Counted from the stretch's first letter, positions 32,352-42,133 are shown. The stretch: 64,000 nucleotides of DNA from Litchfieldia alkalitelluris (GCF_002153425.1 NZ_KZ119600.1:1533103-1597102); one strand, 5' to 3'. Notes: generated from the letters alone by a model not told the origin. A program made the numbers and translations.

Positions 32352-33272
32352 ATGAAGATTCTCATACTTGGAGCTGGAGCCGTTGGAGCTTATTTTGGTG
32401 GGAGACTGTTGGAAAAAGGGGAAGATGTTACTTTTTTAGTAAGGGAGAAACGGCAGGAACAACTCAAAAAAAATGGTTTGTTAATAAAAAGTAAGCACGG
32501 AGATGTTCATGTACAACCTAAAACAATTCTTGCTGATGCAGAAGATGAACCGTATGATGTCGTTATTTTGGCTACAAAGGCATACCACCTTGATAATGCT
32601 TTGAAATCGATTGAACCTTTTGTGAGAGAGTATACATCTATTATTCCATTGTTAAACGGAATAGAACACATGGAAGAGTTAAGAGCCTTTTTTTCACCTG
32701 AGCAAGTTTTAGGTGGTATGTGCTTTGTTGAATCCACACTAGATAGTGATGGAGCAGTAATCCAGACAAGTGATATGCATGAAGCCGTATTTGGAGAATG
32801 GAATAGGGCGGAAACAGAGCGGGTTTTAGCAATAGAAGAAGTGTTTTCTGGAACAAAAACAACTTTTCGTAGAAGTGATAATATACAACAAGAAATGTGG
32901 CATAAGTATCTTTTTATAACTACTGTATCGGGAATTACCTCATTGATGCGGTCACCCATTGGCCCCATAAGGGATACAATGGAAGGTAGAACATATATAC
33001 AGCAATTATTTGAGGAAATCCGTCTTACGATGGAAGCGCATAGGGCACCAATTGCTGAAGGGATTATTGAAAAGCAGATGGTTACAATAGAAAAACAAGC
33101 TCCCTCTATGAAATCATCTATGTTACGAGATATTGAAAAAGGTGCACCAATCGAAGGGGATCATCTTCAGGGCTATTTACTTCTTTTAGCAGAACGGTAT
33201 GGGGTAGAAACACCACTACTTCGATTAGTCTATCAGCATTTGAAGGTATATGAAAAAAACTTAGTCGAGTGA
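32352..33272 (+). CDS. panE: 2-dehydropantoate 2-reductase
   Basis: NADPH-dependent ketopantoate reductase family (pantothenate/CoA synthesis). The 306 residues open with a Rossmann motif LILGAGAVGAYFGGRLLEKG (3-22) and contain the family's ATKAYHLDNAL, PLLNGIEHMEEL and ERYGVETPLLRLVYQHLK near the end. GGAGAGGGG precedes the ATG. It is followed after 41 bases by a methionine aminopeptidase. Bacilli often carry several PanE-like paralogues, so the physiological substrate is not certain. Confidence 0.85.
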   Translation: MKILILGAGAVGAYFGGRLLEKGEDVTFLVREKRQEQLKKNGLLIKSKHGDVHVQPKTILADAEDEPYDVVILATKAYHLDNALKSIEPFVREYTSIIPLLNGIEHMEELRAFFSPEQVLGGMCFVESTLDSDGAVIQTSDMHEAVFGEWNRAETERVLAIEEVFSGTKTTFRRSDNIQQEMWHKYLFITTVSGITSLMRSPIGPIRDTMEGRTYIQQLFEEIRLTMEAHRAPIAEGIIEKQMVTIEKQAPSMKSSMLRDIEKGAPIEGDHLQGYLLLLAERYGVETPLLRLVYQHLKVYEKNLVE

Positions 33273-33313
33273 CAGATTAGGGAAATGCGTGAAAAAGAAA
33301 GGGGAAGACTTTG

Positions 33314-34072
33314 TTGATTCAACGAAAATCAGATAGGGAAATTGAATTGATGAAAGAGGCAGGGAAGCTCGTTGCAAAAATTCACAAGGAGCTCCGAAGC
33401 AAAATAAAGCCTGGAATTAGTACATTGGAAATTGATGCTTTTGTGGAGAATTACATGAGGAAACATGGGGCAACCCCTGCCCAGAAGGGATATAAAGGTT
33501 ATGAATTTGCCACATGTGCTTCTATTAATGATGAAATATGCCACGGATTTCCAAGAAGAACTCCTTTAAAAAACGGGGATGTAGTAACAATTGATTTTGT
33601 GGTGGATTTAAATGGAGGATTAGCTGATTCAGCCTGGACATATCCCGTAGGGGAAATTTCTGAAGACATTCAAAAACTATGTGAAGTGACTGAGAAATCC
33701 CTTTATGTTGGTATTGAAGAAGCTATTGATGGGAATAGGGTAGGCGATGTTGGGGCTGCCATTCAAGAATTTATTGAACCTTATAATTATGGAATTGTTA
33801 GGGATTTCGCAGGACATGGAATTGGACCTACGATACATGAGGAACCTAACATTCCCCATTTTGGTAATAGAGGGCGAGGAGTGCGTTTAAAGAATGGAAT
33901 GGTTATTACGATTGAACCTATGATCAATGCTGGATTTTGGGCTGCTCAAATGGATAGCAACGGGTGGACTGCACGGACTGTAGATGGAAGTGTTTCTGTT
34001 CAGTATGAACATACGGTAGTCATATCAAAAGACGGCCCGTTAGTTCTTACTGAACAGAATATAGGTGATTGA
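33314..34072 (+). CDS. map: Methionine aminopeptidase, type I
   Basis: Removes the N-terminal methionine from nascent proteins. About 252 residues in the pita-bread fold, with all five metal ligands visible: two aspartates in TIDFVVDLNGGLADSAW, His in GHGIGPTIHEEP, Glu in VITIEPM and Glu in VQYEHTVVI. The start is TTG; the codons at 33311 and 33314 are both possible after AAAGGGG, and 33314 gives the better spacing. It lies outside the ribosomal-protein/adk context of the main Bacillus map, so it is probably the second (YflG-type) enzyme. Its stop abuts the convergent terC stop. Confidence 0.9.
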   Translation: MIQRKSDREIELMKEAGKLVAKIHKELRSKIKPGISTLEIDAFVENYMRKHGATPAQKGYKGYEFATCASINDEICHGFPRRTPLKNGDVVTIDFVVDLNGGLADSAWTYPVGEISEDIQKLCEVTEKSLYVGIEEAIDGNRVGDVGAAIQEFIEPYNYGIVRDFAGHGIGPTIHEEPNIPHFGNRGRGVRLKNGMVITIEPMINAGFWAAQMDSNGWTARTVDGSVSVQYEHTVVISKDGPLVLTEQNIGD

Positions 34073-34894
34073 TTAGGATGATGGACTTGGTTCATCATCT
34101 AACAGGGGCTCTTCTCCCCTTAATGGTTGTTCACTATCTGTATTATTGGAAGTACTAGTCCAACCAATGATTGCTATGGCAATGAGGACTGTCCAAAAAA
34201 TACCTTTCCATAATACAGACTCTGGAAATTGTTCATTAATAAAATGTATATCAGGATGGGCGAGGGTGTAAACGGCAAGTTTTACGCCTACCCATCCAAC
34301 AATTAGGAAACCAGCTGTTTCGAGGTTGGGACGTGATTGTAATATATTTCCTAAATGTGTCGCTGCAAAGCGCATGATAATAACCCCCACTAAACCTCCT
34401 GTTAAGACAATGGAAAATTGCCCTACATCTAATTCTCCAATTTGAAAAAGACCAGTTGGTGTTAAGGTTACTGCAAGTGCAGCGGCTGCAAGAATGGAAT
34501 CAACTGCAAATGCAATATCTGCAATTTCTACTCTTAAGACTGTTGTCCAAAACTTAGGTTTTTTATCCTTTTTATTTAAAGATAAAGTATGTGAATTGTC
34601 TTTTTTATATAAAAATTTCTTTACTACATGATGCATTGCTATAAATAGTAAATAGATGGCACCTACTGCTTGTACTTGCCAAATATTCACTAGATATGAA
34701 ATTAAAAAGAGGGATCCAAATCGAAAAACGAATGCACCAGCGAGTCCGTAAAACAGGGCTTTTTTTCTTTGCTCTTCGGGCAAATGCTTTACCATAATTG
34801 CAAGCACCAGTGCATTATCAGCAGCTAGAATTCCTTCTAAACCAATTAGTATCAGTAAAATCCAGCTGTATTCTAATATTATCCCGGCCTCCAT
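34073..34894 (-). CDS. TerC family membrane protein (probable metal exporter)
   Basis: A 273-residue protein with seven to nine hydrophobic helices. TerC acidic motifs are GLEGILAADNALVLAIMV (residues 18-35) and EIADIAFAVDSILAAAA. Bacillus homologues YceF/YkoY (MeeF/MeeY) export Mn2+ and help load secreted enzymes with metal, so Mn2+ export is the likeliest role. The C-terminal tail after the last helix is polar. AGGAGG lies 7 bases ahead of the ATG. The gene ends one base after the map stop, with no terminator between them. Confidence 0.9.
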   Translation of the reverse strand: MEAGIILEYSWILLILIGLEGILAADNALVLAIMVKHLPEEQRKKALFYGLAGAFVFRFGSLFLISYLVNIWQVQAVGAIYLLFIAMHHVVKKFLYKKDNSHTLSLNKKDKKPKFWTTVLRVEIADIAFAVDSILAAAALAVTLTPTGLFQIGELDVGQFSIVLTGGLVGVIIMRFAATHLGNILQSRPNLETAGFLIVGWVGVKLAVYTLAHPDIHFINEQFPESVLWKGIFWTVLIAIAIIGWTSTSNNTDSEQPLRGEEPLLDDEPSPSS

Positions 34895-34949
34895 ATATCA
34901 GCCTCCTCTCATATAATTTGTCCAAAAAATCAACTGTTACCACAATAAA

Positions 34950-34979
34950 TTCGGGGACCTGGTCCCCGAATATTTTGTG
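34950..34979. repeat. GGGGACC palindromic repeat, copy 1
   Basis: TTCGGGGACC-T-GGTCCCCGAA, a perfect 10-bp hairpin with a one-base centre, followed by TATTTTGTGA. A second copy with the same TTTTGTGA tail is at 48493-48552. The palindrome can form a cruciform or hairpin but lacks a T-tract. Confidence 0.7.
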
Positions 34980-35096
34980 AACATTGAAATAGAGGAATTA
35001 AATTGAAAAGTGCAGAAATATAATTAAAGAAAGACATTTTAACAGCGATAAAAAGCACCTACAATTGAAAATTGACTAAGTAAAGGAGAGGGGAAC

Positions 35097-35927
35097 ATGG
35101 AATTTCATACTTACACATCACCAGAAGAGGTTTTAAGGAAAGTTGAAACGTGTTTGATGAAAAAGGAAGCAGAGAACAATTTACCTCTTTCAATTCTAAG
35201 TAACCTTAGTCAAAACCCCTGTACAACCAATGAACTACTTTTTGCAATCGGAATGGAATCAGACGGTTTTGTGCTGATCATCGAGAGTTCATCTGGAAAT
35301 TTGGTGTTATGTGGAAGTGAAGCCTATGTAAAGAATGCAGCTTCATGGCTGTACCAGAGTAAGAAAAAAGTAAAAATAATAAGGGGTTGCCAGCCATTTG
35401 TGAACTTGTTTATCCAAGCATATAAGGAAACAGCTTGTATAGAGTCAAATCTCACAATAAACCAAACCATTTTTCGACTAGACCAACTCGAGGATATATT
35501 AAGAAGTAATGGCCGTTTATGCTTTGCTACTGAAGATGATATAGCACTTATTACGATGTGGAGTCAATACTTCCATAGGGAATCAGGCATAGTTTTTTCG
35601 AAAAAAGAATTGGAGCATTTTGTAACGGATGAAATTAAAAGAAACCGATTTTTTATTTGGAGAAATTCTAGAGGGACTCCTGTAACTATGGCAAAAAGAG
35701 CAAACGAAACAAAAAATGGGGTAGCTATCAATTATGTTTATACACCTGATGAGTGTAGAAGCCAAGGATATGCCATAACTTGCGTAGCGGCTCTGACTGA
35801 GAGACTGCTACTAGAAGGATATAAATTTTGTACTTTATATACAAATGATGATGTCCCAAAAGGTAACTTGTTTGAAAAGGTAGGATATAAACCGATTGCT
35901 GTTTATTCTCAATACAGCATAAGGTAG
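35097..35927 (+). CDS. GNAT family N-acetyltransferase
   Basis: A 276-residue protein. The C-terminal half (about 150-276) is a GNAT fold: WRNSRGTPVTMAKRANETK, INYVYTPDECRSQGYAITCV (the acetyl-CoA loop region, Q/R-x-x-G-x-A form) and LYTNDDVPKGNLFEKVGYKP. The N-terminal half is a separate domain as in YkkB/FR47-like predicted acetyltransferases. AAAGGAG lies 8 bases upstream. The racemase gene follows after 33 bases, possibly co-transcribed. The substrate is unknown. Confidence 0.8.
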   Translation: MEFHTYTSPEEVLRKVETCLMKKEAENNLPLSILSNLSQNPCTTNELLFAIGMESDGFVLIIESSSGNLVLCGSEAYVKNAASWLYQSKKKVKIIRGCQPFVNLFIQAYKETACIESNLTINQTIFRLDQLEDILRSNGRLCFATEDDIALITMWSQYFHRESGIVFSKKELEHFVTDEIKRNRFFIWRNSRGTPVTMAKRANETKNGVAINYVYTPDECRSQGYAITCVAALTERLLLEGYKFCTLYTNDDVPKGNLFEKVGYKPIAVYSQYSIR

Positions 35928-35960
35928 CTTAACACTACAAATAGGATGGGGTTGTGAAAT

Positions 35961-36665
35961 ATGGGCGACAAACAAATGCGAAAAATTGGTCTTATCGGTG
36001 GTATGAGTTATGAATCAACACTTGTTTATTATCAGAAAATAAACGAAGGAGTGCGAGACATAAAGGGAGGTCTGCATTCCGCAGAGTGCATTTTATATAG
36101 TGTTGATTTCGGCCATGTCGAGGTATGGATGCGGGAAGGGAAGTGGGAAAAAGCTGGTCAATACTTAGCTCAGGTTGCTCAAAAGCTTGAAGCTGCAGGA
36201 GCAGAGGGAATCCTTTTGTGCACAAATACGATGCACAAAGTTGCAGATTATATTGATGCAGCGATCAATGTTCCGTTTCTCCATATTGGTGAAATCATAG
36301 GAAACGTGATCCGTAGAAGTGGAAAAAAGAATGTGCTCCTTCTAGGCACGAAGTATACGATGGAACAAAGCTTTCTTGTTGAACGAATAAAGCAATATGG
36401 TATTAACGTGACCGTACCTGAGAGTGGGGAAAGGGAGACGATCAATAGGGTAATCTTTCAAGAGCTTTGTCTCGGATCAGTTAATGAAAAATCAAGAAAA
36501 GGACTTTATGAAATAATTAATAAATACGAAGGGATAGACGGTGTAATTCTCGGTTGTACAGAATTAGCTCTATTGATTAAAAAAGAGGATCTATCTATTC
36601 AATTATTTGATAGTACTAGTTTGCATATTCAGTCTGCCATTTCTTTTATGTTAAATAATAACTAA
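35961..36665 (+). CDS. Aspartate/glutamate racemase family protein
   Basis: PLP-independent amino-acid racemase fold, 234 residues. The two catalytic cysteines are in GILLCTNTMHKVAD (near residue 80) and GVILGCTELALLI (near 197), and the N-terminus IGLIGGMSYESTLVYYQKIN is typical of the YgeA/RacX aspartate-racemase group. Such enzymes supply D-amino acids for wall modification or biofilm control. The start is ATG 35961 with GGATGGGG upstream; a second ATG at 35976 is possible. It lies downstream of a GNAT gene. Confidence 0.88.
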   Translation: MGDKQMRKIGLIGGMSYESTLVYYQKINEGVRDIKGGLHSAECILYSVDFGHVEVWMREGKWEKAGQYLAQVAQKLEAAGAEGILLCTNTMHKVADYIDAAINVPFLHIGEIIGNVIRRSGKKNVLLLGTKYTMEQSFLVERIKQYGINVTVPESGERETINRVIFQELCLGSVNEKSRKGLYEIINKYEGIDGVILGCTELALLIKKEDLSIQLFDSTSLHIQSAISFMLNNN

Positions 36666-36920
36666 ATCCGTGATTGAGGTGTTGATATCGAACCAATAGC
36701 GCCCTTTCAGCAAGGGATAAGGGCAACATCTGCTTCTGCTCATTTTACACAGTGTTCTCTTTGCCGCTGACGGCTCCTGAGCCTCCTAGTACATCCAGTT
36801 ATTTCATTTCCAAACAAAAGTAAATAGAAAAGGCCTAGGAATAATAGCATGTTATATATTGTCTATGGGTGTCGGATAACATAAAATGAGAAAAGATAGA
36901 ATATTCTGGGAGGGACATCT

Positions 36921-38393
36921 ATGGAACAGGACAAGCTAGTATTTCAAAAAAGAAACTGGTTTATGATTAGGTTATTTTTTATTTCTGGATTAATTAGTGC
37001 TGCTGTTGTTTATTTTGGAGGATCACCATTAGAAGCAGTATTCACCATTTTCTTAATAGCAGTTTTATTTGCAATCATTAGTTTTATACTGTACAAAACT
37101 GAAAAACAAATTAATGTAATCCCTTACTTATTAATAGCAGGATTAAGTGTCATGACTCTTACTCTTCTTACATTAACACCTTCAATTTCATCATATTTGA
37201 TTGTTTATTACAGCTTAGTGTTCTCGACACTTTATCTACATTTTAAGTATGTTATCTTCTCAGGTGTTGTAGGACTAGTGGCAACCAATTATTTTCTGTT
37301 TGCAAACGGTGAACAAAACTTTGTGAATTTCGATTCCACTGTTATTGTAGCACTTAATTTACTTTTTGTATTAATTACTGTCATGCTTATCGCTCAAAGT
37401 AGAATAAGTAGTCGGCTTCAGTCTGATTCTTTAGCATTGGCAGATGAAGCAGTTCAATCAAAACAGGGCATGGAAAGGATGATTGAGCAAATTAGGCTTA
37501 CAGTCAATAAGCTCGATGTCCTAAATGATGATTTACAGGATCATTCTAATGCTACAAATCAATTCTCAAATGAATTAACAAGCACTTTTAATGAAATTGC
37601 TGGTGGGGTGGAGAGCCAGGCGAACAGTTCGAGTGAGATGACAAACTCTATCTATGCCATTGACAATGAGGTAAAAGATCTGTCTAATAGTTCAGAAATT
37701 ATGAATCAACGCGCAGAGAATACAGCAAATCTTGTTCATTCTGGTTCTGAAAAAATCAGTAAACTCAATGAACAAATGGCTGAAATTAATAGTATTATGC
37801 GTTCTACAGCTGGAGAAATGAATGAGTTGAATGAATTTACGTCAAAGGTTGGCGATATTCTTAATACAATATCTGATATAGCAGATCAGACAAACCTATT
37901 AGCATTAAATGCTGCTATTGAAGCTGCTAGAGCTGGAGAGAGTGGCCGTGGGTTTGCAGTGGTAGCAACAGAAGTTCGTAAATTAGCAGAGCACTCTTTA
38001 AAATCTACGGAAGAGATTAGTCAAATCTTACACAATATTCAAGTTAAAGCAAGCTCAGCATCTAAAAGAGTGGCCGAAGGAGAAGAAACATTCAGTCTCG
38101 GTGGAAAACTAGTTGAAGAAACAGATGTTGTGTTCAATGATATTGAGGAACAAGTTAAAGATGTAAGAGAAAGAACTGTTGATATGAAAGAAAAAGTAGC
38201 TAAACTACATCAATCATCTGGGGAAGTCGTTGATGAAATAAACTCTGTATCAAGTGTATCACAAGAGTTGAGTGCTTCTGTTGAACAAGTATTAGCTAGT
38301 GTCGAAGAGCAAAGCTCGAAGATTAGTCATATGACAGGTAAAATTGATGAGATTGATGAACTGTCAGAAAAATTAAAAGATATGTTAAAATAA
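36921..38393 (+). CDS. Methyl-accepting chemotaxis protein, membrane-anchored
   Basis: A 490-residue chemoreceptor. Residues about 15-165 form five or six membrane helices in place of a usual extracellular sensor, and there is no HAMP domain. From about 185 on is the coiled-coil signalling domain, with the conserved hairpin tip [20 protein letters not shown] and [21 protein letters not shown]. It likely senses something within or at the membrane and signals to CheA. GGGAGG lies 7 bases ahead of the ATG, and a good terminator follows. Confidence 0.92.
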   Translation: MEQDKLVFQKRNWFMIRLFFISGLISAAVVYFGGSPLEAVFTIFLIAVLFAIISFILYKTEKQINVIPYLLIAGLSVMTLTLLTLTPSISSYLIVYYSLVFSTLYLHFKYVIFSGVVGLVATNYFLFANGEQNFVNFDSTVIVALNLLFVLITVMLIAQSRISSRLQSDSLALADEAVQSKQGMERMIEQIRLTVNKLDVLNDDLQDHSNATNQFSNELTSTFNEIAGGVESQANSSSEMTNSIYAIDNEVKDLSNSSEIMNQRAENTANLVHSGSEKISKLNEQMAEINSIMRSTAGEMNELNEFTSKVGDILNTISDIADQTNLLALNAAIEAARAGESGRGFAVVATEVRKLAEHSLKSTEEISQILHNIQVKASSASKRVAEGEETFSLGGKLVEETDVVFNDIEEQVKDVRERTVDMKEKVAKLHQSSGEVVDEINSVSSVSQELSASVEQVLASVEEQSSKISHMTGKIDEIDELSEKLKDMLK

Positions 38394-38405
38394 AATAATA
38401 TCAAC

Positions 38406-38438
38406 AAGCTGGACAAATATTGTTCAGCTTTTATTTTT
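38406..38438 (+). terminator. Terminator after the chemoreceptor gene
   Basis: AAGCTGGACAA-ATA-TTGTTCAGCTT (one G-T pair) followed by TTATTTTTTA. Confidence 0.82.
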
Positions 38439-38501
38439 TACCCGTTCACATCCATTTGGGCATTAATTTCCATGCTTCCTTGTACGTAAATATGGTGATT
38501 T

Positions 38502-38605
38502 GCAGTCTATCTCACGTGAGATTCTTAATTTTGCTCAATTTCGCGTTCGATAAGCAGTCAATCTCACGTGAGATTCTTGATTTTGTTCATTTTCGCGTTA
38601 GATTG
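38502..38605. repeat. Tandem pair of 52-bp repeats with 14-bp palindromes
   Basis: Two units start at 38502 and 38554. Each begins GCAGTC, contains the perfect palindrome ATCTCACGTGAGAT (38509-38522 and 38561-38574), and ends TTTTCGCGTT-like. They lie between the terminator and the next gene. They resemble the 51-bp units at 49702-50058 in the shared stretch TGAT-TT-T-CATTTTCG-NNNN-AGAT. Confidence 0.75.
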
Positions 38606-38677
38606 GCCCCCTATCTCTCGCCTTATAATGCATGGGATCACGATAGACCTTATAAAAGAAAAAATGAGGTGATTATA

Positions 38678-39814
38678 TTGAAACGGATTTGTTATTTATT
38701 TGGTGCTATACCTTCCATAGAGGACGCAGGAGAAGCGTTTGCAAAAGGTGCAGGTGGTAAGGAGGCTCACATTGCGCTCCTTATTTTACACCGAGACGGC
38801 TGGGAGGAATATTTACCGAAATATACAGATGCATGGAGAAAAGCCGGTGTAAAAAAGTGGACTGTAATTAAACCTGATGAATCAGGGAACCTAGAAACAG
38901 AATATGTACTAGATGTATTAAGAGTGGCGACTGGTATCTTTATCGGTGGTGGGGATACGGAGATGTATCATTTCTACTATACAACAGATTCAATTCGTCA
39001 CGTGATTAAGGAAAGGTACAATCAAGGTATACCAGTAGCTGGGTGCTCTGCCGGAGCCATCTTGATGTGTGAAGACAGTATCATATCTCCAATGGATTCA
39101 AACGATGGTCATGGAAAAGTAATGAAAGGCTTGGGATTGTTACAAAACATCGCTGTCAGTGTCCACTTTTCGGAATGGAATGACAGACAGAATATTGAAT
39201 GTACAATGATAGAATTGGGTATTACAAAAGGTTATGGTATTGATGAACAAGCATGTATCTCTTTACATAATGAACAGTACTATACTTCTTATGGAAAAAA
39301 GGAAGGAGTCCACTTTCTTCAAGTTCCTCAACCTACTAAAGGCGATGGAAATATTTCATTTACTGAAATTACTGATAAGAAGGAAAAACAACGGACCTGC
39401 GATTATATCCTTCGACTACTTCCAGAATGGTTTGGTATCGAGGAAGCAATTAAGAATTATGTGAGCGAAGTTGCAACATTACCGATGATTAGAGCTGAAG
39501 TGAATGGGGAGGTAGTTGGCTTTATTTCCATTTTGGAGCATACAAAAGATGCAGATGAAATTCATTTAATTGCAGTGAAGCCTGACTATCATAGGTCAGG
39601 TATTGGACGTATGTTAGGGGTAGAATTTGAACAACGAGCAATATTAAATGGGAAGAACTACGTATCTGTAAAGACTTTGAGTGATAAACATCCTGACCCG
39701 CATTATAGAAATACACGGCTGTTTTATGAAGGGCTAGGATATGTAGGAGTACAAGTGATTCATGAATTGTGGGGAAAGGAAAATCCCTGCTTATTGATGG
39801 TCAAAAAACTATAA
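38678..39814 (+). CDS. Peptidase S51-like (Type 1 amidotransferase-like) protein fused to GNAT domain
   Basis: A 378-residue two-domain protein. Residues about 1-215 are peptidase E/cyanophycinase-like: GIFIGGGDTEMYHFYY and the nucleophile elbow PVAGCSAGAILM (serine of G-x-S-A-G). Residues about 235-378 are a GNAT acetyltransferase with the acetyl-CoA loop VKPDYHRSGIGRMLGVEF. TTG 38678 is chosen because GAGGTG lies 8 bases upstream; the long frame from 38420 would translate the terminator and 52-bp repeats. The two activities joined suggest peptide cleavage or amide processing coupled with acetylation, but the substrate is unknown. Confidence 0.85.
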   Translation: MKRICYLFGAIPSIEDAGEAFAKGAGGKEAHIALLILHRDGWEEYLPKYTDAWRKAGVKKWTVIKPDESGNLETEYVLDVLRVATGIFIGGGDTEMYHFYYTTDSIRHVIKERYNQGIPVAGCSAGAILMCEDSIISPMDSNDGHGKVMKGLGLLQNIAVSVHFSEWNDRQNIECTMIELGITKGYGIDEQACISLHNEQYYTSYGKKEGVHFLQVPQPTKGDGNISFTEITDKKEKQRTCDYILRLLPEWFGIEEAIKNYVSEVATLPMIRAEVNGEVVGFISILEHTKDADEIHLIAVKPDYHRSGIGRMLGVEFEQRAILNGKNYVSVKTLSDKHPDPHYRNTRLFYEGLGYVGVQVIHELWGKENPCLLMVKKL

Positions 39815-39840
39815 AAATGATTCCTCTATACTAGCAATTG

Positions 39841-39875
39841 ACTCGTAAAGAAGAACTTTTTACGAGTTTTTTTTT
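39841..39875 (+). terminator. Terminator after the S51-GNAT gene
   Basis: ACTCGTAAA (39841-39849) pairs with TTTACGAGT, followed by nine T residues. Confidence 0.88.
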
Positions 39876-39986
39876 CATGAATTAATATTGCAACGACAAT
39901 ATTTTTCCAACTAGAGTATTGGAATTATGTAACATTTTCTGTTTCTAATCGTAGACGTAATAACAACTTGTTTAGGAGTGGAGAAT

Positions 39987-40694
39987 ATGAACGCTTTAGA
40001 AGTGGACATTAAATACGCTGGGTATCCAGGTGAAGCTAGTATAATTAACAATATTCAATTTGAAGTAAAAAAAGGGGAACTGGTTGGTCTAATAGGTTCA
40101 AATGGCTCTGGGAAAAGTACAACCATTAAAGGAATATTAGATATGTTAGTAGATTTTGAAGGCACGATCAACTTTGGACAAGGGGAAGGAAAGAAATACG
40201 CTTACATACCTGAGCACCCATCTTTCTATGACGAGCTCACACTTTGGGAACACCTAGAGCTCGCAGCTTCACTAAGTGAAATGTCTCCTGGTAAATGGGA
40301 AACTCGTGCTATGAAAATAATAGACGATTTCAATATGAAAGATGCCATACATCAACTCCCTGCTACGTTTTCAAAGGGGATGCAACAAAAGATAATGATC
40401 ATTCTGGCAATGCTAATTGAACCACATGTTTATATAGTAGATGAACCGTTCATAGGACTAGATCCTAGATCAACAAAGCAGTTTCTTAATTATGTACGTC
40501 GAGAGAAGGAGCGGGGAGCAGGGATATTGATGAGCACACATGTCCTTGATACAGCAGAAAGGCATTGTGACCGACTCGTATTAATTAATCAAGGAGAAGT
40601 GGTCATAAATGGAACAATGGCAGAAATTCGGGAAAAAGCTGACATGCAGGACGGGTCCTTGATGGACTGTTTCGACCGTTTAATGGGGTGGTAA
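39987..40694 (+). CDS. ABC transporter ATP-binding protein, EcsA/YthP-like
   Basis: ATPase subunit of 235 residues: Walker A IGSNGSGKSTTIKG, Q-loop region EHPSFYDELT, signature FSKGMQQKI, Walker B VYIVDEPFIGLD and switch STHVLDTAERHCD. ATG 39987 is chosen, with AGGAG 8 bases upstream, over a GTG 9 bases earlier. It is followed directly by its permease (1-base gap). The pair resembles EcsAB and especially YthPQ of B. subtilis. EcsAB affects protein secretion and regulated proteolysis; the cargo here is unknown. Confidence 0.9.
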   Translation: MNALEVDIKYAGYPGEASIINNIQFEVKKGELVGLIGSNGSGKSTTIKGILDMLVDFEGTINFGQGEGKKYAYIPEHPSFYDELTLWEHLELAASLSEMSPGKWETRAMKIIDDFNMKDAIHQLPATFSKGMQQKIMIILAMLIEPHVYIVDEPFIGLDPRSTKQFLNYVRREKERGAGILMSTHVLDTAERHCDRLVLINQGEVVINGTMAEIREKADMQDGSLMDCFDRLMGW

Positions 40695-40695
40695 A

Positions 40696-41952
40696 ATGAT
40701 AGATACAAAAACAAACATGATTTTTAAAAATAGAGTGGGCTCGTATTATCAGTCATTATGTTCATTATATAAGTCATCTATTGATTGGGTTATCTGGCTT
40801 TACATTATTATCCCTTGTTTGGCTATCTTTATAGGTCAGTATGTTCAATGGTGGAATAGGTCGTGGAATATTAACTTGAGCATTGTGAACATTGAAATTT
40901 TCCTTTACTTAGGGTTATTTATCATGATGGTAAAAGGAAATTTACGTTTTTTTATGGAACGTGCTGATGAACTGTTCTTCAGACAATATGTTGATAAATA
41001 TCAACATTTAAAAAGATTAGGAGTCTATTATTCTCTTACTGTTAGTTTTCTATTGTGGGGATTTGTTTTCATCATCATTGCACCTATTCTACTAGTGCAA
41101 TTTGAAAAAACATTCTTATACTTTATTTCCCTCTTTATAGTTAGTTGGTGTGGCTCCAACTTAATGGGGGCTGTTCGGCAAGTAGTTAGCTTTAATTATC
41201 GTGGATGGGTTTATTATGTAGTAATAATCTTGGTTAATGCTTTCTTACTTTTGGTTTATGGAGGCATCATTTATGTGTTGAATTGGAATGATCCACTTCT
41301 TACCCTATTAACAGTCACTATGTTGACCCTATTTACTTATCTAGGATTATACTATCGACTCAAATTGAAGGGGACTTTCCTTGAAGAGTTGGCTAACGAA
41401 ATAACCCTTAAATATAGGTTCCTGTCTGCTACACTACAAGGTGCATCTTTAATTGGTGCACCACAATTCCAACGCTTGAAGCGTCCGAAATATAATAAGC
41501 GCCCCTGGTTGTTCAGAAAGTCTGGTAGAATTTTTTCAAAAAGAACCCCTGAAAAGGGATTTATTGAACTCCATATTAAATATATATTACGCAATAAAAA
41601 TAAGTGGATGCTATTCCTGCAAATGAGCGGTGCCCTTCTTTTTGCAATAACTATAACCCCTGACCCTTTGAAATGGATTATATGGGCAGTTGGAATTTTT
41701 ATGTTCGTACACTTAAATAGCGCTTTAGTTGGAGAATTGAAACAATCGAATTATCTCAAAACATTTGAGTGGGATCGAGAGAAAATTTTAAACTTCTCCA
41801 TGAAAAGCATCTTTTGGACAAATGCTCCTTTTCTAGTACTTATAAGTGGTTGGGCAGGCTTTTTATTAATTTCTTGGTTAGGCTCTCTTATCCTCATTTT
41901 TCTGGCGCTTGGTATCAGTACATTTATACAACCTTTCATGGAAGGGAAGTAA
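40696..41952 (+). CDS. ABC transporter permease, EcsB/YthQ-like
   Basis: A 418-residue membrane subunit with hydrophobic helices at about 30-50, 60-80, 110-140, 145-160, 172-192, 200-222, 310-325, 330-345 and 372-410. A positively charged cytoplasmic stretch (RPKYNKRPWLFRKSGRIFSK) lies between the sixth and seventh. This layout and the pairing with an EcsA-type ATPase one base upstream indicate the EcsB family. It is probably co-translated with the ATPase. No terminator is obvious before the MerR promoter. Confidence 0.85.
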   Translation: MIDTKTNMIFKNRVGSYYQSLCSLYKSSIDWVIWLYIIIPCLAIFIGQYVQWWNRSWNINLSIVNIEIFLYLGLFIMMVKGNLRFFMERADELFFRQYVDKYQHLKRLGVYYSLTVSFLLWGFVFIIIAPILLVQFEKTFLYFISLFIVSWCGSNLMGAVRQVVSFNYRGWVYYVVIILVNAFLLLVYGGIIYVLNWNDPLLTLLTVTMLTLFTYLGLYYRLKLKGTFLEELANEITLKYRFLSATLQGASLIGAPQFQRLKRPKYNKRPWLFRKSGRIFSKRTPEKGFIELHIKYILRNKNKWMLFLQMSGALLFAITITPDPLKWIIWAVGIFMFVHLNSALVGELKQSNYLKTFEWDREKILNFSMKSIFWTNAPFLVLISGWAGFLLISWLGSLILIFLALGISTFIQPFMEGK

Positions 41953-42032
41953 CGTGACTTTTTTCTAGTATGTTGACGGCTATCCTCCCTTTCGATTGAC
42001 AATCTTTTCACAGTAATTATATTGTTTTCCCC

Positions 42033-42063
42033 TTGACATTGACGTTAACGTCAATGTTAACTT
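42033..42063 (+). promoter_or_regulatory. MerR-type promoter with 19-bp spacer and palindromic operator
   Basis: TTGACA (42033-42038), a 19-base spacer, then TAACTT (42058-42063). A perfect 22-bp palindrome spans 42036-42057 with centre GACGTTAACGTC, occupying the spacer. Over-long spacers carrying a dyad are the hallmark of MerR-family activated promoters. The MerR gene starts 70 bases downstream. Confidence 0.85.
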
Positions 42064-42133
42064 ATAGAAAAGTTAGAAAATTCATACCCCCTTCTACACA
42101 AGAACTTATAAAACTGATTAATAGGTGATAGGA

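Noticed and set aside
38420-38677. An 86-residue N-terminal extension of the S51-GNAT protein
   Set aside because: It would translate the preceding terminator and the tandem 52-bp repeats; TTG 38678 has a good ribosome site and starts at the family N-terminus.
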